Numbered from the stretch's first letter, positions 10,574-22,747 are shown. The stretch is DNA of 64,000 nucleotides from Aricia agestis (GCF_905147365.1 NC_056423.1:14550501-14614500); one strand, 5' to 3'. Notes: generated by a model from the letters alone, not told the origin. Numbers and translations are program-made.

Positions 10574-10973
10574 GTATTAAGGTCGGCAGCGTTTCCCCAT
10601 GAAAAGATTACATATGCCATTCTACTATGAAAATAACTAAAATATACTAATCGTGCCGTGTGTCATCAGAAATTTCTCTGATTTTTCTGACTGCATATGC
10701 CGCAGAACTGAGCCTACCTGCAAGATTAACAATATGAGAACCCCACTGTAATTTACTATCAAGTGTTATACCTAAGAATACAGTGGTGTCCACCAAATTC
10801 ATCTTCTCATCATTCAATAGTACATTGGTTTGGACTTGCCTAACATTGGGCAAAGTGAACTTTACACATTTAGTTTTACGGGAATTTAAAAGTAAGTTAT
10901 TAGTATTAAACCAATGTACTATTTTTGAGAGAGCACTGTTTACCTCGTCGTAATTTGACTGTTGTCGCTTCAC
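10574..10973 (-). pseudogene. reverse transcriptase fragment of the split LINE
   Basis: The frame 10973-10647 contains IVHWFNTNNLLLNSRKTKCV, then VFLGITLDSKLQWGSHI and SSAAYAVRKIREISD. These are the segments after the YADD box and the LG-(I/V)-x-LDS-LxW motif of LINE reverse transcriptases. A frameshift near 10660 puts the following conserved part (VYFSYFHSRMAY, WGNAADLNTIF) in another frame up to the hAT junction. Palm motifs A to C are missing upstream, so the copy cannot encode an active enzyme. Confidence 0.75.
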
Positions 10974-11097
10974 TTTAAAAATAAGTGAAGTGTCAAATAG
11001 TTAATGGAATCAGGCGTTACTTTGCGGAAATCTATAGTTTAAATTTAGTTTGTTATTATTTTTAGCAATGTTCCGCGAAAACAACTTCCACCTTTAA

Positions 11098-11177
11098 GTA
11101 AATGAGTGAGTGTACGCATAGGCATGCGTACAGCACCTCCCTCCTCCCACACTGCCTATGCGTACACTCGCATGCAA
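11098..11177. repeat. imperfect hairpin in the LINE remnant
   Basis: GAGTGTACGCATAGGCA near 11108 is matched by its reverse complement TGCCTATGCGTACACTC ending near 11171, with ~30 nt between. Confidence 0.6.
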
Positions 11178-11328
11178 GAACTTGCAAACACCACCACCAC
11201 ACAAGCAATAATGTTGGCAAATCCGTGCAAGGCCCCTCACCACCATGCAGGTTGAAAACCTCGACACCCCAACACCGGAGCATCCTCAGGATGTGGACTC
11301 TACGAACAACGTCCGTTAAGTCAACGCC

Positions 11329-11464
11329 CACTTTTGTATGGGCCCTTGCCCATACAATAGTGGAAAAAAATTTTCGTCTTTCAGCGCTGCTACTTTCACA
11401 GTGAACTCTCTACAAGGAACACGTACACAGCCTAAAGTATTATCACTTATTTTTGTTACACACT
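11329..11464. mobile_element. half copy of a CAGGGTGTAAC-type MITE
   Basis: Matches the right arm of the complete 259-bp foldback element at 43666-43924, ending GTTACACACTG followed by TA. The left arm is missing beyond the loop. It breaks the LINE linker region on the - strand. Confidence 0.75.
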
Positions 11465-11529
11465 GTATATAGAGCCTTAGCTGCTTTACAAACTTTTCTG
11501 AAGGTTTTAGAATAGTTTTTAACATATAC

Positions 11530-12119
11530 TTAAAATGATTCACTACTGTTGCAAGACCTTTCATCATACAATTCATATAATTTTTGCCTCCTTATCTTAA
11601 TTCCTCTAGTTGCCCATTCAATAAATTTACTTTTTTTAATGCCGTTTCTAACTGTTTTAGAAGTAAATATTGTATTAAATTGAGTTCTTATTACCTTAAA
11701 CAATTTATTGAAAGCTTCATCAGAGCTATGAGACCTATCCAATAACTCAATATTTAATTTTAATTTACTTCTAAATTGCTCAATACGTTTTGTGGTCACA
11801 GGATTATACACAAGATTTTTCTTTGCATTACTATCACATTTGATATTAAAGGAAGCTATTTGTCCATAGTCATCAGAACTTAAATAATTAATTATTTCTT
11901 TTTTATCTGGAACAAGATTTGTAAATATATTGTCAATACAAGTAGCAGTAGTCTCACAGACTCTTGTAGGTTCATGAAACAAACTAAAAGGTTATATGAT
12001 TTGAATAAAGATGTGAATCTAACACTAGTGGAGTTGAAATCTAATAAATTAATGTTAAAATCACCACATATAATAACTTTTTTGTTAGATGCACAAATTT
12101 TTGTTAAAATTTGTTCCAT
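11530..12119 (-). pseudogene. LINE endonuclease and linker fragment
   Basis: The frame 12119-11892 carries KKVIICGDFNINLLDF, the GDFN catalytic box of the APE-type endonuclease. After a frameshift the frame 11982-11530 continues with ATCIDNIFTN and DYGQIASFNI. The canonical SDH box near the end of the endonuclease reads SDDYGQ here, so the catalytic His appears lost. It continues into the linker that precedes the reverse transcriptase. Confidence 0.7.
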
Positions 12120-12148
12120 TGTTTGCTCTAAAGAATCATATAATAATA

Positions 12149-12188
12149 AAAACTTTTTAATCGGGACTTAACGGGATTAAAAAGTTTT
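12149..12188. repeat. small hairpin with 14-bp arms
   Basis: AAAACTTTTTAATC (12149-12162) is the exact reverse complement of GATTAAAAAGTTTT (12175-12188). It lies in an insertion separating two endonuclease fragments of the LINE. Confidence 0.7.
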
Positions 12189-12239
12189 AATTATAATGCA
12201 ACGCGAAAGTTTAAAATGTTATCATATAATAATAATAAT

Positions 12240-12520
12240 AAATAATAATATTCGTTCAGTAGAGAGACTCACAATATCTTTGCGTTCCTTAAATTTAAAG
12301 TCGTTTCTAATTAAAATTAAAAAGCCGCCTCTAATGGCATTTTCTCTACTGAACGAACTTGCTATCTGGTGATCATTGAAATTGAAAATGAGTTCGTGTG
12401 ATCTGAACTAATGTTCTGATATACACATAATATCAATGTTAAATTCCTTTAAAAATAACTCAATTTCAAGTTCTTTACCTACCATAACCTTGTAAATTCT
12501 GATGCACCAGATTAATTAAA
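12240..12520 (-). pseudogene. LINE endonuclease N-terminal fragment
   Basis: The - strand reads HQNLQGYG, ELEIELFLKEFNIDIMCISEH, a stop, then ENAIRGGFLILIRNDFKF. This is the N-x-QG...E-W region opening APE-type LINE endonucleases, in which the catalytic Glu lies in the ISEHW box; here a stop follows the His. It continues the element at 12119-7361 on the same strand. Confidence 0.6.
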
Positions 12521-12540
12521 TTACAATTTTTTGGATTTTT

Positions 12541-13516
12541 TAAATTGTTGGTAGGAATTTGGACATTTAAACTTAATTCATTACTGCAAGAGACATCCTC
12601 CATTGTCTTATTATCTAATTTAAATAAATACTTGAAACATATTCCAATTCGTTCATACTATGACTAGTATTCTGCTCAATAGAAGCAGTAGTCGCTAAAG
12701 CCAAACACTTGGCTGGTTTTATAAATAACAAGTTAAATAGCAACTTGGCTATACGTCTTTTATAAAAGTTAGATAAGTATAACTATCTCTATTCATAGTA
12801 TGTACTTTAAAATCTAAATTATTAATATCTATGACCTGACATTTCTTATATGAGTCATTCAATATTATACAATTGTTATTTACAGCTGTATATATTAGGC
12901 TATTCAGCTAATTCAGCTGATATCTAGTTAAGTTTTGTTTATTATATCATATTATATTGTTGTTGGTGTTTTCAAAGTAATACCTTTGATTGCCACACTG
13001 AAGATTCTGGTCATAGAATTCTAACCTAAAATATTAAGAAACAATTTGGGATTAAAAACATATTTAAGCTCAACATTTTTAGAAATTCAGACCCTAATAA
13101 TGTATAAATACTTCATGAAAAAAAAAAAAACACTAGAAGCATTGTAATATACTTATATAACTTAGTTTTGTGTTTTCCACCGAATAAACCTACCTTCTTA
13201 CGAGATCAGCTTTCTTTCCAGTTACTTTTTCCCCGCGTTTCTTGAGTTCTTCTTTGAGTTCTCTTAGCTTCTATGTTAAGTACATTTTGGAAAACAAGAT
13301 GTTGGATGAAGCTTATAAAACCAAAAAAATAACACAATCTGTTTCTGAAAAATCTCAACAAATTTTGACATGGCCGGATCGCTACTTGCGTCATCTGCGA
13401 TTCGTTTTGCGTGTGGATTAAGCGTGTTTATTTGCAAAAAAAATATAGTATTTATAATAATATATTATAACATGGTATAATATGTAGTGAGTAACATAAC
13501 TTTACTGACATTCCAG
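12541..13516. other. AT-rich intron-like stretch
   Basis: Possibly includes the end of a LINE ORF1 (a weak - strand frame at about 12870-12770), but I cannot support a boundary. No Toll-receptor exon was recognised here. Confidence 0.3.
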
Positions 13517-13619
13517 CGATTGTTTCATCGGTCTGGCGTCGCTGGTGCGGCTCGACCTGAGCGCCAACTCGCTCGGCCGCCTGCGACCCGACACCTTCGA
13601 CCCGCTGCAGCAACTTCAG
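13517..13619 (+). CDS. Toll-like receptor, internal LRR exon (5' exons not seen)
   Basis: A 103-nt exon lies between a good acceptor (...TGACATTCCAG) and donor (CAG|GTACGAG). After one base completing a split codon it encodes 34 residues containing LASLVRLDLSANSLGRL, a leucine-rich repeat (LxxLxxLxLxxNxL), and ends in phase 0, joining the next exon at 17990 in frame. GC content is very high against AT-rich introns, like the other two exons, which is why I group them. It would be part of the extracellular ligand-binding horseshoe. The signal peptide and first repeats must lie upstream, in the window but unrecognised or beyond its left edge. Confidence 0.8.
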
Positions 13620-14544
13620 GTACGAGTTACGACATCTGACAGCTATCGAACTAAAATGTCTCATATCCTGCATAGAATTTTTGGTTGAGATATTTATAAT
13701 GTTAACTTTATTTAGGTATTCATATTATTATTATTTTATGTAAGTACCTACTTATATAAAATGTCAGACCACTCAGACAGACGCGGCCTGCGGTGGCGGT
13801 GGCGGTAGCGGTCAGTTGGATGACTTGTTTCAGTTCTAGGAACGACACAGACACACGCGGCCACGCCATCCAACTGACCGCCACCGCAGGCCGCGTCTGT
13901 CTGGGAGACGCTTTCATGTCTGTTTTACAACCGTAAACGGAAGTGCGTTACGAGTTGCAACAGATACTAAAACTATAGACATTGTAAGCAGGTACATTCA
14001 ACAACTTTAGCCATTTAGTATGCCTATTGCTTACTTGCCTGGCCTAATTTACTAAGTGTCCATGATTATTTATTTAAAGGGAATTTCGGAAAGTACTTAA
14101 TTTTATTACATAATTATAATGAGAATCGAGTACAGAGGACTCTCCTTAAGTATTGAACATGTCTCACCAGTCACGCAGTAGAATCGCCGCCCAAAATGTA
14201 CTTATCGAATTGACATAAGCGTTCGATAGTGCACGTTCACTGTGCCTGCACCACATGTGGGTCATTTTGAGTTTGAGTGAATACGTGTGTGCACCACATA
14301 TGGGTCTTACCTCCATAGAAATTTAAAACATTTTTAAAGGATACATGTGTCAGTTTCTTATCGTTTTTTTGCATACACGTATGAACAATAAACTAGAAAA
14401 ACTAACTGAACAATGTCCGGGGGACATTTCGATGGGGTTCCCAAGGTATGAGTACCTACTACCTATGTAAAGTTACTAGTTTTTTTCAGTAGTATTAGAG
14501 TAAAATTAAACAAACTAATTTATCGTATTTGTTTATTATTACAA
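13620..14544 (+). other. Toll-like receptor intron, proximal part
   Basis: Intron of 4370 bp (13620-17989). This part contains a hairpin at 13774-13903 and otherwise AT-rich sequence with no ORF of interest. Confidence 0.6.
13774..13903. repeat. GC-rich imperfect hairpin
   Basis: The left arm (13774-13820, with CAGACAGACGCGGCCTGCGG) is matched by the reverse complement at 13869-13903; the left arm carries an extra GGCGGT-type expansion. Loop ~48 nt. Confidence 0.75.
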
Positions 14545-15083
14545 TTAGCGGCCCGCCCCGGCTTCGCACGGGTGGACATTATAAATCTATTGTGTCTGCG
14601 ATTCCCATGATCGAGGTAATAATAATTAATATTTACGTGGACTCTCCGGGCGAGCACACCCTCGCGGCGCGCCTTGACGACGCCCAATTCGCAACGTGCA
14701 GCAGAAATCGTAATATTTTAATTTCGCCATAACATTAAAACCAAACGTCCAATTTTCATTCAAAGACCAAATATTATCTACATTAACTGTACTTAGTAAT
14801 GAAATAATTTATTTTGATAAGAATTAATGCCATGAGTAAAATAAAGGCAGCGTACGCGAAAAAAGTAACATTTCTGGTTGATTTTTTACACCTTGCGTTC
14901 GAAAATCCCAAATATCTTATAGAACCCTATTTTTTTCCAAAATAAATTTAGCCTATGTTCAGCAGAATTAATGTAGGATTCCAATGGTAAAAGAATCTTT
15001 CAAATCGGTCCAGTAGTTTCGGAGCCTATTCAAGACAAACAAACAAACAATCAAATCTTTCCTCTTTATAATAGTAGTGTAGA
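14545..15083 (-). mobile_element. non-autonomous Helitron (539 bp)
   Basis: On the - strand it begins TCTACACTACTATTATAAAG and ends CGGGCCGCTAA, preceded by a GC-rich region with short hairpin potential. It sits between a host A and T, the Helitron rule (5' TC, 3' CTRR, no duplication). The interior resembles lepidopteran Helitrons, e.g. GGACCGATTTGAAAG. No Rep/helicase ORF. Confidence 0.75.
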
Positions 15084-15106
15084 TGAAAATGACAATTATA
15101 ATGTAA

Positions 15107-16426
15107 TCTATATATATAAAAATCAATTGCTGTTCGTTAGTCTCGCTAAAACTCGAGAACGGCTGAACGGATTTATCTTATCTTGGTCTTGAATTATTCG
15201 TGGAGGTCTAGGGAAGGTTTAAAAGGTGAGAAAAATTTTGGATGTGTGGCGGTACCCACAAATCGCCTAATATTCCTGCATCGCGCTATCGAAGTTTTCT
15301 GAGCGCGTCGGTATATATACGACAGCTGAAATGTATCACGTGGGCTTCGGCCTGACCGAGCATAACACCTCGCTCGGTCGGAAGATCTTCCTTTAGCGTC
15401 GCCACGCATTATCCCACAGATGTATAGATGCATGGATGTATATGTAGATGTATGGATGTTTGTTACTCTTTCACGCAAAAACTACTGAACGGATTTTAAT
15501 GAAACTTTACAATAATATAGCTTAAACATCATAATAACACATAGGCTACAATTTTAACCGACTTTCAAAATGGGGGAGGTGTTATGTTCGTTTTCTTATG
15601 TTCAACGATTACTCCGTCGTTTGTTAACCGATTTTCAAAATTTTTCTTTTGGGTATCATCATAAATATAGGGTATCATCCCAATTCGGTATTATATTCAC
15701 AAAAGTGGTGATCTGATGAAGGATCCATAAGTAAACGAGGGAACTCCTCAAAAATTATAGGGAAATATGTGGTGACTTCGGTTTCGTGAGAAGTATTCTA
15801 AGCATATGCTACCAACAAGTAAGATTTTGAACCGAGGTATACCTGGTATACCGTGGTTCGGAAGGTGCTGAGAGAACTCCTGATTCTTTATAGATACAAG
15901 TTTGGGAGTTTCGGCGTTGTTTTAAGAACGGAAAGCATATGCTTCTATGCAAATTACATTCATCATCAACATCGTCATCATCATCACTACCATATTATAC
16001 CATGTTATTGGTAAGTACTTTTCATAGTCTTTTAGATCGAGACTCGAGTTTGTCAAGCGATAATTTAAAAAAATCTATACCTACCTAATATTATAAACCT
16101 GAAGAGTATGTTTGCTTGAACGGAATCGGAGGAACTACAGATCCGATTTAAAAACTTATTTCAGTGTTAGATAGCTCATTTATCGAGTAAGAACTAAGAC
16201 TATAGGCTAAGACTAATACGACCGAAGAAACTCAGGAAAATGTGGGAAAAACGGGGGAAATATTAGAAATTACGAACTACTGGAGCAATTTTTATGGCAA
16301 TATTTGGCACAGATATAGAGTAGACCAAGTGAAGGGAGTATGGACATAAGAGCTATTTTTATGGGAAAATGTACGGTTTCCGTAAAATTCCTAATTTACG
16401 CGGGCGAAGCCGCGCGGGACATCTAG
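15107..16426 (+). mobile_element. non-autonomous Helitron (1320 bp)
   Basis: Begins TCTATATATATAAAAATC, ends ...CGGGACATCTAG followed by host T. A 5-bp-stem hairpin (CGCGG...CCGCG, 16399-16414) lies ~10 nt before the 3' CTAG, as Helitrons require. Interior phrases such as AACGGCTGAACGGATTT are typical of insect Helitron ends. No long ORF. Confidence 0.8.
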
Positions 16427-16905
16427 TCTAAATAATATAATTATTAATGACAAGCGTTATAGCATGAGAGACAATAGCATTTTTTACATTGAAAACATTC
16501 AGTATCGGTTTTTTTAGGCTTTTCTGAGCTTCTGCTGTTGTTTTTCCTTCTTCCTTCAAAATTGTATAATAACCAGAACAACGTTTTCTTGCTATTTTTC
16601 CCGATATTCTAGGCCCTAGGGATTTTTGTAAGGCGATGCTGCGATGACGATAAATGAGATGAGGATATGGATAATGTTCTAAAATCTGCCATAACTCCTC
16701 TTCCGTCAAGGGTCTTGAACGGCGCGCGAAGAAAACACCAAACCAAAAGTAGATATTACGAGTATGCACGAGTTGATTGATAGGTATAGGAAACGAATGA
16801 ATTATTGATTGATAATACTTAATATCGTAAAACGGCTGATTTTGATAATTAATTAGTCAATTAGATTAGGGTTTTTACATCTATTTTTCTAAGTCACTGT
16901 CAATA

Positions 16906-17907
16906 TAAAAAAATCAGCCAAGTACGAGTCGGACTCGCGCATGAACCGTACCGTACCGTTATAAAGGAAAAATAGGCCAAAAATTATGTTTTTGTATGGG
17001 TTTTTTTAACTTTAATTTTATTTTAATATTATAAATATTAAATTACACATATAATAAAGGACATTGTAAAAATTCAAGTACCTAGCTATTGCCATTATTG
17101 ATATAGAGCAAAAAAGGCCGAAAATTTAGGTTTGTTGTATGGGGGCCCCCCTTAAATATGCATATACGTGAGGGGTCTACCTAGCAATTTGTAGCTACAC
17201 TGTTAATGTGTTAAATTGACGTTCGATTCGCGTAATGTAAATTCCGAGTATTTTGATCGGCGATTCTATAAAAAAACGATGAAGAAAAAACGTCCTAGAT
17301 AAAGGAACTGTTGTATAGGACCTACAAAGCTGTAATTTGACATGAATACACAATATATTAAAAATGCCGACAAAAAAAACATAAAACCTTAAAAATATAT
17401 ATATTTTATGGTACCTCCCCTACACATCAAGCGGGGATTAATTATTTTTTCGCGTTGGATAGGTTTTTTTAAATTATTATGGGTATTCATAGATCACTTT
17501 CTGATTTAGGGATCCATTTGTGAAATATTAAGTTTTAAAATGGTAAAAATCGTTAGATCGTTTAGCTGGTAGAAGGGGGGGACCCTTCTACCAGCTAAAC
17601 GGTTGTTTCTGGAAATGTGAAAAAATTCACGGGAGTAGGAAATATGCTGAATTTTAAAGGAAAACTATCACGGCTAAGACGACTTCATAAGTTATTGAGT
17701 AATAGTCGATCAACTAAAAAAATGTATTCGGCGAAGTATAAAGGAACTTTTCGTTCAAACTTTGAAAGTAACTGAGATGATGTCGTTAGTAGTGTAAAAC
17801 ATGTTATAAATGTACATTCATTGACCATACAAAAAAATTCTAAAACTAGCGGTACTACGGAACCCTATATTGCGCATGGCCCGACACACACTTGGTCCGT
17901 TTTTTTC
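16906..17907. mobile_element. non-autonomous inverted-repeat element (about 1 kb)
   Basis: The left end (CCAAGTACGAGTCGGACTCG) is matched, inverted and diverged, by the right end (TTGCGCATGGCCCGACACAC ... GGTCCG). The sequence resembles an abundant lepidopteran repeat ending in GTCGGACTCGC-type palindromes. It contains a nested fragment at 17225-17296. A loose end of a related copy is at 22680-22747. No coding capacity. Confidence 0.6.
17225..17296. repeat. partial copy of the 5830-6018 foldback family
   Basis: Shares TTGATCGGCGATTCTAT and the following CGATGAAGAAAAAACGTC with the right arm of the element at 5830-6018, at moderate divergence. Confidence 0.6.
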
Positions 17908-17989
17908 TTCTTACTTGTTGATTGATTTTGTGTGCAATTTTATACATCTTTTAATAAGTAAACGATAAAACCTCTCCCGGTCGCTTCAG

Positions 17990-18223
17990 GTGCTGTCGGT
18001 GTCGCAAAACTCGTTGGAGCTGGGTGGGGCTGGCTACGGGTACAGCGACGGCGACGTCACCGGCGCCGTGCCGTCCGCCGGCGACTCGCCGTTCCGCGCC
18101 CTCAAGCGACTACGGCGGCTGACGTTGTCACACAACCGCATCGCCGCGGTCGCCGGCGACTGGCGCCTGCTCACCAACCTGCAGACCCTCGACCTCGCCT
18201 ACAACCACATCACCGAGATCACG
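17990..18223 (+). CDS. Toll-like receptor, second visible LRR exon
   Basis: A 234-nt exon of 78 codons, phase 0 at both ends, after CTCCCGGTCGCTTCAG and before ACG|GTGCGC. It encodes VLSVSQNSLEL, a Gly/Asp-rich insert (about residues 12-32), then LKRLRRLTLSHNRIAAV and LTNLQTLDLAYNHITEI, i.e. two clear leucine-rich repeats plus a degenerate first one. The insert within the first repeat is unusual for a Toll ectodomain. It is joined in frame to exons at 13619 and 27478. The exon is very GC-rich relative to both introns. Confidence 0.85.
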
Positions 18224-18271
18224 GTGCGCCCGCGACATTTATTACATTAACAAATTAAAAACAGACTTCCG

Positions 18272-18411
18272 GCCGCACTCAGAGTTAATGATGAAAAAAA
18301 AAATTCATCTTCAATTTAAAGAAGAGTTTGACGGATAATGTATGGGGCTTATGTCAAAATCTGCATTTAATTACAGTTAAGTAATTATTAATGTTCGTCT
18401 CTGAGTGCGGC
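18272..18411. mobile_element. 140-bp MITE with 13-bp terminal inverted repeats
   Basis: Termini GCCGCACTCAGAG (18272-18284) and CTCTGAGTGCGGC (18399-18411) are exact reverse complements. No ORF. A target duplication is not obvious. Confidence 0.7.
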
Positions 18412-18518
18412 AGTATTAGGCTCTTTTTAAATATTTAAAAGTTAAAAAAAAAAAAACATCTAATGCAAATGTTATAAGTTTAAAGTGACTATTTAAAGGA
18501 CACTGGACAATGGGCATT

Positions 18519-18830
18519 TTTGTATGGAGCCCGTACCCAAGCTTGTAGCACATCCATTCTGCGTCAGAAATATTGAAATCTCCCGTGACCAAAAAAGTGT
18601 CATTGGCATGATCTATTAATTATTAATTAGTTTGTTATATCAAAAAAGGGCAAAGCAAGGGCATCTCGATGACCAGGACCATGGGGAATATAAATGCAAC
18701 AAATGTTTAATGATGATTTGTTCGAGTTATTTAGGGGTATAGAGACCCAAACACACTCCGAGAAAGCAGAGGGTGGTGTAGGCCAATTACGTTTGAAAGG
18801 ACATAATGCGGATCTAACAAACACAAACTA
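18519..18830 (-). pseudogene. LINE endonuclease fragment
   Basis: The - strand reads VWVSIPLNNSNKSSLNICCIYIPHGPGHRDAL and, after a frameshift, VTGDFNISDAEW. These align with LWVSIPL, HICCVYIPH and VGDFNVSQGEW in the LINE at 24255-27155, so this is an isolated endonuclease piece of a related element in opposite orientation. No reverse transcriptase accompanies it. Confidence 0.75.
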
Positions 18831-21828
18831 CACCGCCGCCGCGATTGACGCCGCTCGCCTCGGAACGATCGCATCGATACGAGTAAACTACAAAACTACT
18901 GTCAAAATATTCTCGATCATAAAAGTCAGATGTACCTAAGCCAACTTTTAGATATGCAAATAAAGTTATGTTCACCCTGAGCAACCATAGACAGAAATGT
19001 TTGAGATTTTATTCTTACATTTTAGTAATAGCCATTAAACAGTTTTAGCATTTTTAATAATAAAAATTACAATATATCGACTATCCAAAGTAACCAATAA
19101 TAATATGAAAAAGAAACCTTTATGATGATAATTATTAATTAGAAATTAATGAACGTGATAAACTGTTGTGTGATTGTATGTGTGAATGTGTAAATAATAT
19201 ATATTAGGATAAAATTGTTCGGCGTGTATCCGTTGTCTGATTGCCATAACACAAGTTTTTACTTAGCATGGGATTAGACGACGTGATGTATGCTACCTAG
19301 CATGTATACAGGGTTACCTCGTAAGTCGACCTAGATCCCTTATGGGGATATAGTTTAGATCATTTCTGACTGATTTTACTATGAAACACCCTATCCTAAA
19401 TCCAATGGTTTTCAAGATAATTTAATTTTAAGTATTTTTTATAAAAAGTCCGTTTTTTGCCTTTTGCTGTATCTCTTTTTTGTAATCTGAGCCTCTTGTA
19501 TGGTTGTTTATACGTTTACTTTTAGAAGATGAATCGCTCTATCCATTTTGATTAAAAAAATACAATTGCAGACTAAATGAGTCGTAAAAGATGGATAAAA
19601 GTGAAGAATCCAATAAAAAAACTTAAGATGTGTTTTTCTTTAAGGATAACTTACTCAAAAAAAATCTATGGTGGTCTGTTTGCAATGAGCTTAAAAACAT
19701 CTCCATTTTGTCAGCTATCCAAAAAGGTATAACATTATAGGGTAATTATAGCAGCTTTCATTACAAAAAACTTAGATGATAGCCTCCCCGGGCATTGTAA
19801 TAACCTTATTAGTTAGTTCTAAAAAATGAAACAAAACCATGTAAACAGTAAGTATTTAACAATCTAGCTTAAAATACTGATTATAAGACATTGTTCTATG
19901 AGTCTTGTGAGTTCTATGAGTCTTGTGAGTTTCAATTGGTCTAATTATCAAAAAATGGACCATATTGTTAATTATAACTTTGTATCAAGAGCACGTGCAA
20001 CAATTGTCCCCGTGGTACAACCATCCCCGCAAAGGACATAAAAATATTTATTTACTTAAGTATTAATCAGTCTTCAATAAAAAAAAAAACTTATTATTTA
20101 AAAATCTTTAACAACCATATCTTTAATAAATTAGTCTTATTTGTAGTTTTCATTCCAAATCACAATTGTGGCAAATATAATGATTTTCTTGTGGTGTACA
20201 GTCTTCGTGGGCCCAGTAAAGTTATATTAGGTACAACCCTATGAATAAAATTTATTTAGCCGAACAAAGAACCTACTCTTCTTGTGAAGTCGGTTAGAAA
20301 AAGTCTCTACTTACATTTCGTTGCGCGAATGCTGAGCTGGCGCCGCGGACATTTGACGCTTTTCCCGCAAAGGCGTTGCATACCGTGGAAACTTACCTGA
20401 GGTGTTACCTACCTGTTTTAACCAACTGCGCATAATATTCGATTAGTTATGAGTTGCTATGTATTCCTCTATTTATTTATTTATTTATTTCAGAGGCACA
20501 TCAACAACATAAACACAATCAGTACAATCAGTTACAATATTCAGACTAGGGCTATGCGCTTATGTCAATTACAGATATGCACAACATTATTAACACAATT
20601 CAATGTAAACAGTCAGTACAATAATATTCTATAATAATAAAAATCAATTAATTAATTCATAAAATAAAATGTTTTTGTTTAAGTAATATTCCATTCCATT
20701 CCTCTATTCCAAAAACAAAATTAAGAACCCTTCAACCCTACAAAATGAACACTATTGTTCTACACAATTTCCTATTGTAGCAATTCTTCTGTCATACTAC
20801 ACATAGTATTCATTTATTATTGTACTATTACATACTTTTAAAATAAAATAATATGTTTGCGCTACTTATACCAAAACATTTACCATACAAAAATTCATCA
20901 TCAACACCATTTTTAAAATTTATAAGTTTAGCTTTACACAATAACAGCATTAAAAACACATTTTATTTTAAAATATTATTCCAATTATCATTATTTTCTA
21001 TAAATTAATTTGACTTTTGACATTATTTTCTTTAAACTTATAAATTAACTTATTTTCCAATACCTAAAAATTTTACAAGTTGCTAAGTTGCAGAATAATA
21101 CCATTATTTATTTATTTATTTTTACTCTCAAAACATTAAATAAATGACTTAAAGATATTTAAAAATACTTAATAATTGTCAAAACGTAATTCTGAAAAAT
21201 CTTTTCTAAAAATTATGCAGAATTATTTGATAATATTATCATTAAAACCAATATTAAAACAAAATTAAAATGCAAACAAAAAAAAATACAAGTAAATGTC
21301 TTATTATATCAAATGTAACTATTTGAAAATTCCATGAAGTCAGTTAATTGTAAAACGTTATCAAAATATTACCAATATTATAAATTTTTGCAAAAACTTA
21401 ATATTAATTTCTTAAAGAAATCTGACTTTCCATTATTTATTAACTGTTAATTTATAACTTTACTTATTTTTTTTACCGAAATCTGTATTTCCAGAAATTA
21501 AATTACTTTTATTCAAAATATTTAAAATCAAAATAAGTATTAATAAAAAAAAAAAATTTGAAAATACATTTTATACCTTTTACGTTCTATGATTATAAAT
21601 TTTTCTTATATTTGTTAAATTGCTTAAAATCATATTTTATTTTTCTAAACGGAACTTTCTATGTAATTTTCATATCAAAATAAAATTAAAATTTAGACAA
21701 ATAATTTTCACATAATTACTTACTAATTTTATAGATACCGCTGCAGTTACAAATAAGACATATAATTTATTTTTATATTTAAATTTAGACAAAACAACTT
21801 CAATCGCATTTTTCTATACTCATCTGTC

Positions 21829-21965
21829 TGATCTCCCGGCTGCATCCACTTCCGACACAAGCATCTCCCGGCCGCCTGCTCTACATCCCTCTCATCCGAC
21901 TCCAACATCTCCCGACTGCCAGCAAATTCCACTCATCTGACACCATCATCTCCCGGCTGCCTGCT
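21829..21965. repeat. degenerate tandem repeats around ATCTCCCGGCTGC
   Basis: Four spaced occurrences of TCTCCCG(G/A)CTGC or a close variant in an otherwise AT-rich intron. Possibly part of an unrecognised retroelement. Confidence 0.5.
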
Positions 21966-22679
21966 TTACATTTCCACTCCAAAGTTTTAATTTTTCTTCC
22001 ACAGCTTTTTTATCAATGCTAAAATATTATTCTTGCAACTTTTTTTTTCGTTTACTTATTTTCCACCAAATGTCATTTTTAAATTAGTATTTTTATCACT
22101 TTTTAGCAGATATGTATTTATATTTTTAAACTATTTTTAATTAATCTATATTATAATATGTACTAATAAAATAAGTGCCTATCTACTAATAATAAACCAC
22201 ACACCGGCCGGTAATTGATTTTGTTTCAAATTCAGTTCATATTCACATAAAACTAACAAAGTTCACTTTTAATTTATTTTAATAGTTCATTGTCTTTAGT
22301 AATATGTAATATTTTGCACACACTGTTTGTTTTATTAATATTTTATTTAATTTAATTTTCTCCCTGTACCCGGTGCGCAACCGGTGCGGCTTAGGGGGAG
22401 ACTGATTGAAAGAGATGTTTTAGTCGCGACTGATCTTTATTAACTAATTTAATAATTAATTAACCTAACTTATATAGGAGGGAGGTGTGACATACACCAC
22501 AGGATGATAATTCTAAAAAAACATATTATGTAATGTACATTATATAAAATACCAACGAAAATTGGTTTGAACGAGATCTAGAAAGTAGTTTTTTTTATAC
22601 GTCATAAATAATAAACCTTAATTTAACTTTCATTAAATCAACTGAAGTATAAAAATAAAACAAAAACCTTTTAATTTCA

Positions 22680-22747
22680 TAGAAATAAACCTTATTGATG
22701 CTGCGGAACCCTTCATGGGCGAGTCCAACTCGCACCTGACCGGTTAA
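22680..22747. repeat. end fragment of the 16.9-kb inverted-repeat element family
   Basis: GCGGAACCCTTCATGGGCGA followed by GTCCAACTCGCAC and GACCGGTT resembles the right terminus of the element at 16906-17907. It directly precedes the LINE at 22792. Confidence 0.5.

Larger units (their letters stand above)
7361..12540 (-). mobile_element. decayed LINE (non-LTR retrotransposon) split by a hAT insertion
   Basis: On the - strand the order is endonuclease N-terminus (12520-12240), endonuclease core with GDFNINLL (12119-11892), linker (11982-11530), reverse transcriptase C-terminal half (10973-10574), the hAT element, then the end of ORF2 (7857-7621), a 3'UTR, and an ATT-rich tail at about 7390-7361. 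Frameshifts and stops are frequent and most of the RT core is missing. A half MITE (11329-11464) and a small hairpin insertion (12149-12188) interrupt it as well. It resembles Jockey/CR1-group LINEs common in Lepidoptera. Confidence 0.7.

Noticed and set aside
16428..16769. 113-aa - strand frame beginning right after the Helitron end
   Set aside because: No recognised similarity or codon evidence; kept out of the feature list.
22360..22500. LTR end or host promoter near CCCGGTGCGCAACCGGTGC
   Set aside because: There is a local inverted repeat, but I found no primer site, partner LTR or coding sequence to support an element.
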